64,000 bases of DNA from Crotalaria pallida (taxonomy: Eukaryota > Streptophyta > Magnoliopsida > Fabales > Fabaceae): contig CM075655.1 of the NCBI GenBank assembly GCA_037953625.1, forward strand, positions 82,115,501-82,179,500, in the 5' to 3' direction. Numbering within the stretch: position 1 is the stretch's first letter; each line of letters begins with the position of its first letter. Position numbers and translations under genes: made by a program. The notes beneath the pieces were generated by a model, which saw only the letters and a program-made list of their open reading frames with translations, was not told the DNA's origin and searched no databases. Positions 11,141 to 22,083 of this stretch are shown here, piece after piece.

Positions 11141-11400
11141 ATTTGTTTGATTTTAACGATTTTTCGGTACTTATTGCTATTTATTGGTGAAATTTGTGTA
11201 AATATTTGTTTATATATTTTATTTTGCTTATTTATTATTTGTCGCTTTGATCAACTAACCTTGGTCTTTAGACTCTTGCGTTTATGCACTTGCGTAGTGC
11301 AGGTAACACATGTAATTTACAATTTGATCCTGAGATTGAACACACTTCTAGAAGGTTAAGGAAACAAGTGCAACAATAGAGAAGAAGACAAGCAAGGAGA

Positions 11401-12192
11401 ATGGCAGAAGAACAACCAGGAGAAAGGACTCTTGCGGATTATGCAATAATTAATCCGGACAATTGTGCCATCAGCATTGTCCGGCCAGTTGTAGCAGCAC
11501 AAAATTTTTAAATAAAGCCTGCATACATCACTTTGATTCAGCAGGAACAGTTTAGTGGTAGTCCGCATGAGGACCCGAATGAGCATATAGCAAATTTTCT
11601 AAGTATCCTAGATTTCTTCAAGACTCGGGGAGCAACTGACGAGGCCATTCGGTTGAGATTGTTCCCATTGTCTTTAAGAGATAAAGCAAAGAGTTGGCTC
11701 CTATCCTTACCTCAATAGAGCATCACCACTTGGGACAACCTTGTTAGGAAGTTTATTGACAAACACTTTCCTCCTGCAAAGCAAGCAAGGCTTAGACAAG
11801 AAATAAATGCATTTGTTCAAAAAGACGGTGAGTCCCTACATGAAGCTTGGGAAATGTATAACCAACTGCTCAAGAGGTGTCCCACTTACTCAATGCCGGA
11901 TTGGATGCAAATCCGGCTGTTTTATGATGGTTTGAAGATGTTCAACAAGGGTATGATAGACGCTGCATCAGGTGGTTCATTGGTGAGCAAGACTCCTAGT
12001 GAAGCAAGGGAGTTAATTGAGAAGATGGCTCACAACAGCAGTCATGCTTTAACTGAGAGAACTTTATTGAAGAGGAGTGATGTAGAAGCTCATGATGTAC
12101 AAGCCTTATACACACAAAACAAGGAGATGAAACAAAAAATAGCTGCACTCACTAAGCAACTAAGCCAAGTTCAAGTTAGTGGCTCTGTAAGT
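11401..12192 (+). pseudogene. Athila gag, N-terminal part
   Basis: The frame opens at ATG 11401 with MAEEQPGERTLADYAI, typical of Athila gag. The gag core follows: FSGSPHEDPNEHIANFLSI, LRLFPLSLRDKAKSWLLSLP, then NLVRKFIDKHFPP and NQLLKRCPTYSMPDWMQI. There are stops after AAQNF (about 11509) and after SLPQ (11716-11718). It is cut at 12192 by the Tekay-like LTR. The rest of gag is mostly lost; recognisable Athila sequence resumes near 23780. Confidence 0.85.
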
Positions 12193-14632
12193 TGTAACAT
12201 CCCGAATTTTAATTCTTAAAATAATTAGAATGATGATGAAATTAGGAAAATGATAGTTATGTACAAGAATAATCAAGGTGAGGGATTAAGATTATTTTTG
12301 TTTAGCTATGAAGGATTTAGGAGGCATTGGCATTGGAGGGGAGGTTGAAAGATGAACAGAAAGGCGTTAAAAGCGGCTAAACACCCTATGTTTGGAAATT
12401 TGAAATAAAAGATTTACAACTCAAAACTTAAATGCCACCGTTTAATATGAAGGTTAGTAGGTAGAGAAGCTTGCTTTAAAATTTGAGCAAGATCCGACGG
12501 ATAACGAAGAAGTTATGGCATTTTGAAATACCAAGAAAAGAAAACAAGTCAGACTAATCGAGTAGTGTGTGTACTAATCGATTAGTCTGTCCAAACAGCA
12601 AGTCCAGAAAATAAAATTTCAAGGACTACTCGAGTAGTACACTGACTACTCAAGTAGTGCGACCAGTTAGTGAAAAAAAATAAATAAAAGCCAAGAATAG
12701 GAAAACGAATTATGGACCACACAATGGAAATCTTCTTATGGCAACTTTAATTCCTAGCCATACATTCATTTCCAACCAAAATAAAACAAAACACTCACAC
12801 TCATTCTTAATTCATTCTCGCTTCATCATCATCAACAATCTCCCTCCCTCTCTTCTCCCATACGAATTTCACCCTCCATTCCACCAAGACCAAGTTGTTT
12901 TCTTCTTCGTCTTCAAGCTCATCAATCATCATCAAGCTTAAGAGGTAAAGCACATTTCTCCTCCTTTCTCCTTGGTGTTCATACGAAATTCTCCCTCTCT
13001 TCATCTCTCATGGAATTTTCGAATTTTACTCCATGGAGTGCCACCATTTCACCATCACTTTCGCTTTTATGGTTAAGGGAAAGTCAAGATCACTCTCCTC
13101 CCTCTCATTCCTTTGGAACTTCTTGGTGGTGGTACTAGGAGCTAGGGCTTGGAAGGTTTTCTCTTACCTCTTCTTGGTTGAGGTAAGGGGGTGGGTATTG
13201 GCTTGTCCTAGGGAAGAGATTCTAATTAGTTCATAAGAGCTTGCTAGGAGTTAATTGTTTTTATGGTGTTATTAAGAACCCTAGGTTAGTGAAGAAATAA
13301 GATATTTGACTTAGGTATAGAGATAAAAAGGTAAATGTAGAGAGTGTATAGGAATTTTGTATGTATTAATGATGAATGTGCTTGATACTAAATGTTTGTT
13401 GAGTATGTGTATATTTGATGATGTGAGTAATTGATGTTATGTGAAATGTGTATAATGTTAGGAATTCTTGCTTTTATGTTTATATTGAAATTTGATATCG
13501 ACCATGGATGTGAAATTGGTAGATAACCTGAATGTAATTAAATTGAGTTAGAAAAATGATTAAGTTGTAGCTATGATTGATCCTTGGGACACACCGACCC
13601 ATTAGGTGCCCTGTTAGGTGACAAGTTACCCATTAGGTCCAAATGACTCATCCAGGTGAAAATGACCTATTAGGCCCCGTAAATGACCCGTTAGATGGGT
13701 GTACCCAATGGATCAATCATGTTGCACAAATAATAAGGGAATGTAAAAGAGAAAGAGTACAAGTGGAAGTAAAAGAGTTAAAACTATGTTTTTAGTCCTA
13801 ATGGGTGTCAACCGTGGCCTAATAGGTGGAAATGACCTGAATTGGGTGAAAATTGTTCCTAATGGGTGAGAAATGACCTAACAGGTGCGCAAATTCCTAA
13901 TGGTGATAAAGGATGGAAAGTGAATTTTAAATGTTAGGTAATTAGAATAATTTAGGAATCAGAAATGAATTGCAAAATGTGAATGCATGATGCGTGGGTA
14001 TGTGAATAATTTCTGTTATATGATCTAATTGATAAATTGTGCTTGGCTTAGTGGGTAATTATGTCTAATGAGAAACTGCTTTCCTATTTCATGTGCAATG
14101 CTCACTCCCTTACTATTTTTACAGGTACAAAGATTGAGCTTGTACAACCCCCGACCGAGCAGGTGCACTCTCCCTCACAGGGAGAGTAGATAGTGGTTGT
14201 TCAGGATTTTGTTGTCCTGGTTATTTTGGGGTTTCTTATATATACATTGTGGTTTTTGTTTTTGAAAGAGCATTGTAAAGCTTCAATCTTTTTGGGTCAT
14301 CCAGGACAGTTCCTATGGGTAGGAAGTATATTATTTTGGGAAAACTTTTATTGTTCCAAAACTTGTACATATTGCTGCTATCTCTGATAAAACTAAATCA
14401 TGATGTGGATGTATCATACTCTTGATTTTATAGCCCTGTTGGCTCTGGAAGAAATGGATATATTTGAATTGCGCAGTTTACAGGAAACTAAGTTTTTGGA
14501 TTATCCAATAAACAAAGGAAACTCTGTCCGATCGACAGAGATTTTTATAACTCAAGTAGTTTTTAAAAGAAATTTTTAAGTCGCTATTTTCATAATGGAA
14601 TAATTATGGGTAATTATTCTTAGGATGTTACA
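12193..14632 (+). repeat. Tekay-like 5' LTR (2.44 kb)
   Basis: It begins TGTAACATCCCG and ends TTAGGATGTTACA, and the primer site follows. Palindromes centred on TCGA occur at 12556-12660 (for example ACTACTCGAGTAGT), followed by an A/T-rich TATA-like string (ATAAATAAAAG) near 12680. Further in is a CT-rich leader (about 12830-13200). From 13590 to 13910 a degenerate ACCCATTAGGTG / CCTAATGGGTG motif is repeated roughly a dozen times on both strands. Small ORFs here are not convincing genes. Confidence 0.7.
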
Positions 14633-14636
14633 TTTA

Positions 14637-14648
14637 TGGTATCAGAGC
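14637..14648 (+). other. Primer-binding site, initiator tRNA-Met (Tekay-like)
   Basis: TGGTATCAGAGC lies 4 bp after the LTR and complements the 3' end of initiator tRNA-Met. Confidence 0.9.
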
Positions 14649-14808
14649 AGTTTCTCCTCGGCCTTGGAGTAATTCATTACTCCTTTGGGTTACTCACCAA
14701 GCGAGTAATCGTTTGATAGTTAAGTGACTAGGATGGATGACTAGGGTACATAGGTACTTACTTGCTTATATTGGTATTAACTTGTTGTTTTCTCTAGGAC
14801 TAGACACT

Positions 14809-15031
14809 ATGGATGAGGATCGCAGCCACGTTGACAAGATTGTTGAAATTCTAGGCAACTTGGTTCATATCGACCGAGATCAAACCGAAAGGGTAGGCAG
14901 CAACCGCAGTTGCAGCAGCAGTGACAATAATGAATCAGCAGCCACAAACAACCCAGAACCCATTACCAGCAAAAGTTGATTGGTTCGCTGAATTCAGAAG
15001 GAATGATCCGCCTAGGTTTCAAGGTAACTAT
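14809..15031 (+). pseudogene. Tekay-like gag, 5' fragment
   Basis: The frame MDEDRSHVDKIVEILGNLV is followed by a frameshift into DWFAEFRRNDPPRFQGNY, typical of gypsy gag. It is cut by SIRE copy 1 within the AACTAT string. The continuation, PEGAHKWLQEIKEMFCTMR, lies at 23663-23720 after the SIRE element. Confidence 0.7.
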
Positions 15032-16604
15032 TGTTGGAAACCAACAAGCGGGCTAAGCAAATACTAGAGGGGGGTGAATAGTATTTTGAAGCACTAATAC
15101 CAAATATTTCGATTGATAATTGAAGAATGGAGATTAGACTGAATTTTCTGGAATCAGAAACAAAAGACTCAAGTCTTTTGTGAAATACTCGAGTTTTTCA
15201 GGATGAACAACTCGAGTCTTTTCTGAAATACTCGAGTTTTTACTATCAGATAGCAGAAAAACCAGAAACGAAAATTCAGCAATTTAACTCAAATCAATTC
15301 AATAATAAACAGGAACTTATCCAACAGAATAGCAAGTAATCTAAATAACTTTTAACACAAAAATTCCTTGAACTTGCTACCTAATTGTATAAATCCTAAT
15401 TGATTGAAATGACTTAAGTCTATTGAGCTAGAAAGTAGATTAAAAGCAATAAACCAACACTCAAGCAATTTTATCCTGGTTCACTCCAACAATGAGCTAC
15501 ATCCAGTCCTCCTAATCACTTAGGAGTTTCTACTAATAATCAAATTGTTAGAAATTACAAAGGATTGCTTGAGAATGGCCTCACTCAACCTAACCCTTTC
15601 AAGAGTGTACCAAACTCTTGATTTCTACCCCAATTTGATTCCGGTGATTGAAGAACTCTTCACAAAGCTTCCTTGAACTCCCTTCAAGAAACTCCACCGG
15701 GCTAGGAACCTCCTAGTCTTGTGCTTGAGAACCTCTCAAGACTTCCAACACCCTAAGCCACTTAGGGTTTGCTTGGGAACAATCCAAGACTTTGAATAAT
15801 CAAGCTTTTTGTATGTGTATTACTAATCTCACAATGGATTAGCACAAATAAGCACAGCTCAATGTAAGAATTGAGGCCTAAAACTCAACTTGGAATAAAA
15901 TGACAATATGAGTGAGAAGTTGAGCTTTTTGGGAATTAACACTTGAGAAGAGGAAATTAAGAAAGCTTGAATCAATATGATCTTGTTGTCTTGTTTGTTC
16001 TTGCACAAATTCAAAGAGCAATTTTACAATAAGGTTCTGAATTCTCTCTTGGGGTTGGATGAGACTCAAATGCCCTCAATTGGGTTTTTGAGTTTCTCCA
16101 ACGTTCATTTTTGCTGACTGGACAAAAATACTCGAGTCTTTTAGTAAAAACTCGAGTCTTTTTGGTCGGTCATGAGTGAATTGGTGCACGAACAAGACTA
16201 ACGGTCATAATTGCTGACCTGGCACAAATACTCGAGTTTTTCTACAAATACTCGAGTGTATACTCGAGTCTTTATCAAAATACTCGAGTATTTTGATCAG
16301 ATATGGGAAAAATTATTTTTCAATTTTATTTTTCCTCTCAAGTATTAATTTTTGGTCAATCTCAACTTAATAAACATATAAAAATTTATTCCTAGAAGAG
16401 ACTAACTAATTCTACCCACTCTCAACCACTCTCAACATAAATTAGAAATTTACAATTAATATTTGATTGAGAATGATTGGGCACTTGTCTTCTTTTCTTG
16501 ACTTCTTGTTGATGTTGATGTTGCAATATCTTCAAGGCATGATTTGTTAATTATTTTGTCATCATCAAAACATAATCCACATAATTAGGAGCATTGAATT
16601 CACA
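15032..16604 (-). repeat. SIRE copy 1, 3' LTR
   Basis: At 1573 bp it is nearly identical to 22084-23657. It contains several CTCGAG palindromes, including a perfect 24-bp palindrome at 16274-16297. One motif is mutated to CTCAAG near 15168, a CpG-to-CpA change relative to the other LTR. Confidence 0.92.
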
Positions 16605-16620
16605 ATCTCCCCCTTTTTGG
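16605..16620 (-). other. SIRE copy 1 polypurine tract
   Basis: On the minus strand AAAAAGGGGGAGAT directly precedes the 3' LTR start TGTGAATTC. This primes plus-strand DNA synthesis. Confidence 0.85.
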
Positions 16621-17989
16621 TGATGACAAAATAATTAACACTTGATCCATTTGTTAAGCTTGATCCACTTGGAGATGCAACTGCCCCTCACTATATGATA
16701 CTTTTCACCTATCTAAAAATTCAGCTTGAGCAAAGATGTTATGACAATTTAATTTTAGCACCAAGCCTATGGTATTAGAGAATTTAACAATTATCAGAGT
16801 ATATACCATAATTAGAGATTTTAGGTGCAACAATATCAAGACAAGACAAGACAAGTGTAATATCTCTCCCCCTTTTTGTCATACGCCAAAAAGATGTAAC
16901 AATTTAGAAAAAGATCAAGGGAGGAGAGGTGCATAATCGGAAAACCCCATAACCAACTATGCAATTAAAACGGAGATATAATAACGATAAAGAGCTCCCC
17001 CTGAAGCTTTGCACAAACATCATAATGAAGACCAAGTTCATTAACATAAAAACATCATAAATGGTCCAAATCAAAGGTGCAATAAGAAACCCAAAGTCTC
17101 AAAACACCAAGTTCTCAAAATACAGAAAATGTAACAAAGACCAATATGATAAAAACAGAATGAAAACTAAGATAAAATCCAAAGGTCAACATCATCAAAA
17201 CATCGAAGGAGCTGGAGCATCTGGCGGAGGATAAAACCGAGAGAAGAGTTTAGAGGATGAAAAACTAGTAAGATTTGACAAAACTTTGAGGAAAATCTGA
17301 GTTTTGAGGAGAGAGATATGAGAAAACCGAGAGAGAAGAGGGTCGCAAAAACTTGAGTCTGAGAGTATATATAAACAGTTCAAAATACTCGAATATATTC
17401 ATAAATACTAGAGTTGTTCTTTAGGATAAACTCGAGTTTTTGAAAATATATTCGAGTCGGTCGTGACTCAGCCCAGATTTCCCAGAAAAGTCGAGTAAAA
17501 ATTGAAAAACTCGAGTTTGGCCCGAAAGATCAAATTTCAGGAAAAACGCAAAATACTCGAGTTTTTGTAAAATACTCGAGTTTGGTCTGAAAGTTCAAAA
17601 ATTGGGGGTTTCGAAAGACTCGAGTGTTTTGAAAAACACTCGAGTATTTTAATAAAGACTCGAGTGTTTTGAGAAACACTCGAATATTTTTATCAGACCC
17701 TGATTAAAAACTTTTTCAATTTAAAACTGATTTAATTTTGAATTAAAATACTCGAGTGTTTGTGGAAAAACTCGAGTATTTTGACAGAACAGAGAGTAAA
17801 AACACAGTTTTAAAGGACCAAACACAAATCAAACACAAATGCTTCACAACCAACTTGGAATACAGTACAGAATCACACACAATTAACATATACAATTTCA
17901 AATATCATCAAGGACAATTTAACTAAGAATCAATAACACATTAGAGTAAGACTAATATGGTGATTTTCCAAAAATGACACACAATGCAA
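16621..17989 (-). repeat. SIRE copy 1 3' UTR with CTCGAG palindrome array
   Basis: This is about 1.4 kb of non-coding DNA between the pol stop and the polypurine tract. The part at 17385-17790 holds a dense array of ACTCGAG-type motifs separated by short A/T-rich spacers. The matching region of copy 2 is 63014 onward. No envelope-like ORF, which some SIRE elements carry here, is present. Confidence 0.8.
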
Positions 17990-20221
17990 TTAGCCTATAT
18001 TAGCTTCATCTAAAATACCAAGTTCTCTCCTAATATGATAAAAGGTGTCCCTTGGTAGAGGTTTTGTAAAAATGTCGGCTAATTGATTTGTGGTACTAAC
18101 AAATTCAATTGTGCAATCACCCTTTTGTACATGATCTCTTAAAAAATGATGTCTTATTTCAATGTGTTTAGTTCTTGAGTGATACACCGGATTCTTAGTC
18201 AAATTGATTGCACTCGTGTTATCGCATCTAATCGGAATATTTTCAAGTTTCAAACCAAAATCCGATAATTGTTGTTTCATCCATAACAGTTGAGCACAAC
18301 AACTACCGGCTGCGATATATTCCGCTTCGGCGGTAGAAAGAGCGACACAAGCTTGCTTTTTAGAAAACCATGACACCAATGAACTTCCCAAGAAATGGCA
18401 AGTACCACTGGTGCTTTTGCGATCAAGCTTGCATCCCGCGAAGTCGGAATCCGAGTAACCAACTAAACAAAGATTGGCATCAGCAGGATACCATAAACCA
18501 GTGTTAATTGTTCCTTTTAGATACTTAAATATATGTTTAACTGCGGATAGGTGAGATTCTTTAGGATTAGCTTGAAATCTAGCACACATGCATACACTAA
18601 ACATAATATCCGGTCTAGATGCAGTGAGATATAGGAGACTACCTATCATACCCCTATACTTACTAACATCAACCGGTGTACCTTGTTCATCCTTGTCTAG
18701 GTAGCATGATGTGCTCATTGGAGTGTAGGCTTCCTTGCACTTGTCCAATCCGAATTTCTCAAGGAGCTCTTTGCAATATTTCCCTTGATGCACAAATATC
18801 CCCTCCTTGACTTGCTTTATTTGTAAGCCTAGGAAGAACTCTCCTTCATCAACTTTTGATTTCTCTCTCTCTTTTTCTTCTTTTGAAAAGTCAATGCCAT
18901 CTTCACTAGCATCACATAAAACACTATCTTCTTTTGAAGACTCATTAAAAACCACATGAATTGATTCCTCAATAGTTAAAGTTCTTTTATTGAAAATTCT
19001 ATAAGCTTTACTATGAGAAGAATAGCCTAAAAATATGCCTTCATCGGATTTGGAATCAAACTTGCCAAGGTGTTCTTTTCCATTATTTAAAACAAAAACT
19101 TGGCATCCGAAGACATGAAAATGAGATATATTTGGCTTTCTTCCCTTGTAAAGTTCATAGGGGGTTTTATCCAAAGAGGGCCTTATCAAAATACGATTTA
19201 AAACATAACAAGCCGTATTGACGGCATCGGCCCAAAAATATTGAGGTACTTGAGAATCATTTAACATGGTTCTAGCAAGTTCCTCTAGCACCCTATTTTT
19301 CCGCTCTACCACTCCGTTTTGTTCCGGAGTCCTTGGTGCGGAGAATTGATGCTCAATACCATTTTTAGCACAAAATCTATCAAATTTGTGGTTTTCGAAT
19401 TCACCACCATGATCGGTACGAATAATAATTACTTTTTGATTCACTTGGTTTTGCAAAAGTTTGACATGATGTTTAAAAGATTTGTAGGTCTCACTCTTAG
19501 TAGTTAAAAATAAAGTCCAAGTAAACCTAGAGAAGTCATCAACAATCACCAATGCATAATAGTTGCCACCAAAGCTTTTTACTTGTGATGGTCCAAACAA
19601 GTCCATATGAAGCATTTCTAATGGCCTTGATGTGGACATCACCATTTTTGATCCAAAGGTGTTTTTAGTTTGTTTACATTTCTTGCAAGGGGAACAAACA
19701 CCTTCAATAGAAAAATTTAGCTTTGGTAAACCAACTACTAGATCTTTAGATTGTATTTTCTTCAATTGGTTTACATTAATATGAGCGGTCCTACGATGCC
19801 ATAACCAAGTGTCATTTTCTTTGCTCACTAAACAAGTAGAGACCAAAGAAGTGACTTTGTTCAAATCAACTAAGTAAGTATTATTTGACCTTCTACCAAC
19901 AAATTTGATTGATTCATCTTTGTCACTTTTAATGAGGCAATGGGTAGAGGTAAAAACTACATGATTACCAACATCACATAATTGGCTTATGCTCAAGAGA
20001 TTATGTTCTAATCCTTGAACATAGAGCACATTATCAATAATCAAGTTTGAAGAGTTTCCGATTTTACCAATACCAAGGATTTTGCCTTTGTTGTTGTCCC
20101 CATAAGTGACATAACCCTTTTCCTTTGGAGTAAGCTCAATGAAGTGCCGCTTATCTCCCGTCATGTGCTTCGAACATCCACTATCAAGATACCACAATTG
20201 TTTTCCCGTTCGAAGGCACAC
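17990..20221 (-). pseudogene. SIRE copy 1 pol with in-frame deletion of reverse transcriptase
   Basis: The frame begins after an upstream in-frame TAG and reads CLRTGKQLWYLDSGC (protease, DSG). Next come the HHCC zinc finger of integrase (WLWHRRTAHIN, CSPCKKC), the integrase core (HMDLFGP, RTDHGGEF, GVVERKNR) and then a jump from KVDEGE straight to FFLGLQIKQ. Copy 2 has 276 more codons here, including the whole catalytic palm with YVDD. The RT connection and RNase H remain intact (YSDSDFAG, STAEAEY, RCDNTSA). The deletion is exactly 828 bp (copy 2 bases 61336-62163) and keeps the frame, leaving 743 codons open. The product could give protease and integrase but no polymerase. Confidence 0.9.
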
Positions 20222-20234
20222 CTACAAAATGAAA

Positions 20235-22013
20235 TCACCTTTTCATTTTGGGTACCCAAACAATGTTGGGTCCCTTAGGGTTAGTGTTGGGACTTTCTCC
20301 CTTCTTAATCCACATATAAGTGCCCTTATTCATTTCAAACTTCTTAATATGGCACTCAATGTTGATATGTCCAACTTTTCCACAATAAGTACAAGTTGGT
20401 CTCTTTGATGAGTTTTTCTTAGAAAATGTTCCAACCACCTTGTACTTTTTGTCCTTTTTATGAACATATCCTAAACCGGTTTTGTTGTGATTATGTCTTT
20501 GAGAGTTCAACAACCGGTTGAGGTTTCTATCACTATGTGAGATTGTGAGTTTGTTTTTCAACTCTTTCACTTCTTTTTCAAGATCATCACATCTCTCACA
20601 TGAAGTGATAATTTCCTCATGATTTGCACAATCACTTTGATGACTAGAATTAATAAGTTCCAAGGATTCATTTTGAAGTTTCAACTCATTTATAGATTTT
20701 TGCAATTCATCAATTTCATGTTGAAACTCCAAAATTTTCTTTCCTTTTTCTTTATTAATTTTAGCAAGCCTTTTAAATTGAATTAACATTTCATTGTAGG
20801 CTTCTTGCAAATCATCATATGAAATGGAGTTTGAAGAGGAACAAGAAGAACTAGAGGTTACCTCATCATCACTTTCACTCATGCCATGATTAGCTCTTGA
20901 TGAGGACTCATGATTGTTCTTGGCCATGAGACAAAGGTTTGCATTTTCATCACCGGAGCTACTTGAAGATGATTCATTGCTCTTCTCCGGTGCATCCCAA
21001 ACAATGTATGCACGCTTCCCTTTGGTCTCTTGGGTCTTCTTGTCATTCTTCTTCAAGAATGTGGCACATTCCATTCTTATGTGACCAACCCCTCCACATT
21101 CATGACACTTAACTCCATCATTGGTACTCTTTTCTCTTTGTTTGGAGTCTTTGGTTCTCTTGAAATTGGATGAAGATCCACCTTTCTTCCCTTTGAAGAA
21201 TTTGTTGAATCTTTTCACAAACATCCCAAATTCTTCTTGATTTGGTTCACCATCGGAATCTCCACTTGTAGAGCATTCTTCAACTTCTTTTGTAGCTTTG
21301 GTTGAAGCTTTGAGTGCTATGCTCTTTTTCTTTTTGTCCGATTCCTCATGCATCCCAAGTCTTGTAAGCTCCATCTCATGCTCTTGGAGTTTGCCAAACA
21401 AAGTGGCTAAGTCCATGCTATTTATGTCTCTTGATTCCTTGATGGCGGTTACCTTGGGTTGCCAACTCCTATCAAGACATCTTAGAATTTTGTTAGTAGT
21501 TTCACCATTGCGAAATACTTTTCCCAAGGAAATCAAATGATTAACAATGTGAGAGAATCGCTTTTGCAAGTTACTAATGGTTTCATTTGGCAACATGTGG
21601 AACAATTCATATTCGTGAGTTAGAGAATTCAATCTTGCATCTCTAACCTCACTTGTTCCCTCATGTGTGACTTGCAAAGTATCCCACATTTCTTTTGCCG
21701 ATTTACATTGGGAAACTCTATAAAATTCATCATGGGATAGAGCCGAAAAGATGATGTTTTTAGCTTTTAAATCAAATGAGACTTTTCTCTTTTCATCATC
21801 ATTCCAACTACTCCTTGGAATTTCAACAATTTCATCATTTATTTTCTTTTTGGGAATGAAAGGACCATTTTCAATTGCATCCCAAATATCCATATCAATT
21901 GCTTCAATAAAAACTTTCATGCGAGTTTTCCAATAAACATATCCTTCACCATTAAATAGTGGAGGACGGTTTATTGAAGCTCCTTCTCCACCAAAGTTAT
22001 TGCTAGAGCCCAT
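20235..22013 (-). CDS. SIRE copy 1 gag
   Basis: An open frame of 592 codons starts at the first true ATG (MGSSNNFGGEGA); the upstream open stretch runs through the primer site and is not translated. The gag core includes YWKTRMKVFIEAIDMDIW and DRSWQPKVTAIKES. There are two CCHC zinc knuckles, CHECGGVGHIRMEC near residue 303 and CTYCGKVGHINIEC near residue 541. Between them are a Ser-rich stretch and a Lys/Glu-rich, coiled-coil-like segment (about 425-510). Gag would form virus-like particles and package element RNA. It ends VPKMKR at a TGA; pol lies in another frame. Confidence 0.9.
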   Translation of the reverse strand: MGSSNNFGGEGASINRPPLFNGEGYVYWKTRMKVFIEAIDMDIWDAIENGPFIPKKKINDEIVEIPRSSWNDDEKRKVSFDLKAKNIIFSALSHDEFYRVSQCKSAKEMWDTLQVTHEGTSEVRDARLNSLTHEYELFHMLPNETISNLQKRFSHIVNHLISLGKVFRNGETTNKILRCLDRSWQPKVTAIKESRDINSMDLATLFGKLQEHEMELTRLGMHEESDKKKKSIALKASTKATKEVEECSTSGDSDGEPNQEEFGMFVKRFNKFFKGKKGGSSSNFKRTKDSKQREKSTNDGVKCHECGGVGHIRMECATFLKKNDKKTQETKGKRAYIVWDAPEKSNESSSSSSGDENANLCLMAKNNHESSSRANHGMSESDDEVTSSSSCSSSNSISYDDLQEAYNEMLIQFKRLAKINKEKGKKILEFQHEIDELQKSINELKLQNESLELINSSHQSDCANHEEIITSCERCDDLEKEVKELKNKLTISHSDRNLNRLLNSQRHNHNKTGLGYVHKKDKKYKVVGTFSKKNSSKRPTCTYCGKVGHINIECHIKKFEMNKGTYMWIKKGESPNTNPKGPNIVWVPKMKR

Positions 22014-22069
22014 TAAGTTTCCAAAAGGATCTTTTTCGAAAAAGTTGTTACACTCGATCTTTCGACCGA

Positions 22070-22081
22070 GCTCTGATACCA
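22070..22081 (-). other. SIRE copy 1 primer-binding site (tRNA-Met)
   Basis: On the minus strand TGGTATCAGAGC follows the 5' LTR by 2 bp. Confidence 0.9.
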
Positions 22082-22083
22082 CT

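Noticed and set aside
12738..13236. Small ORFs near the CT-rich leader of the Tekay-like LTR
   Set aside because: Low-complexity translations within an LTR leader; no homology recognised.
15878..16069. 63-codon ORF found twice (also 22931-23122)
   Set aside because: It is duplicated only because it lies in the SIRE LTRs; no domain and no start context support it.
16621..17989. Envelope-like gene of SIRE elements
   Set aside because: Only a 62-codon ORF without a signal or membrane segment exists there; the same region in copy 2 also lacks one.
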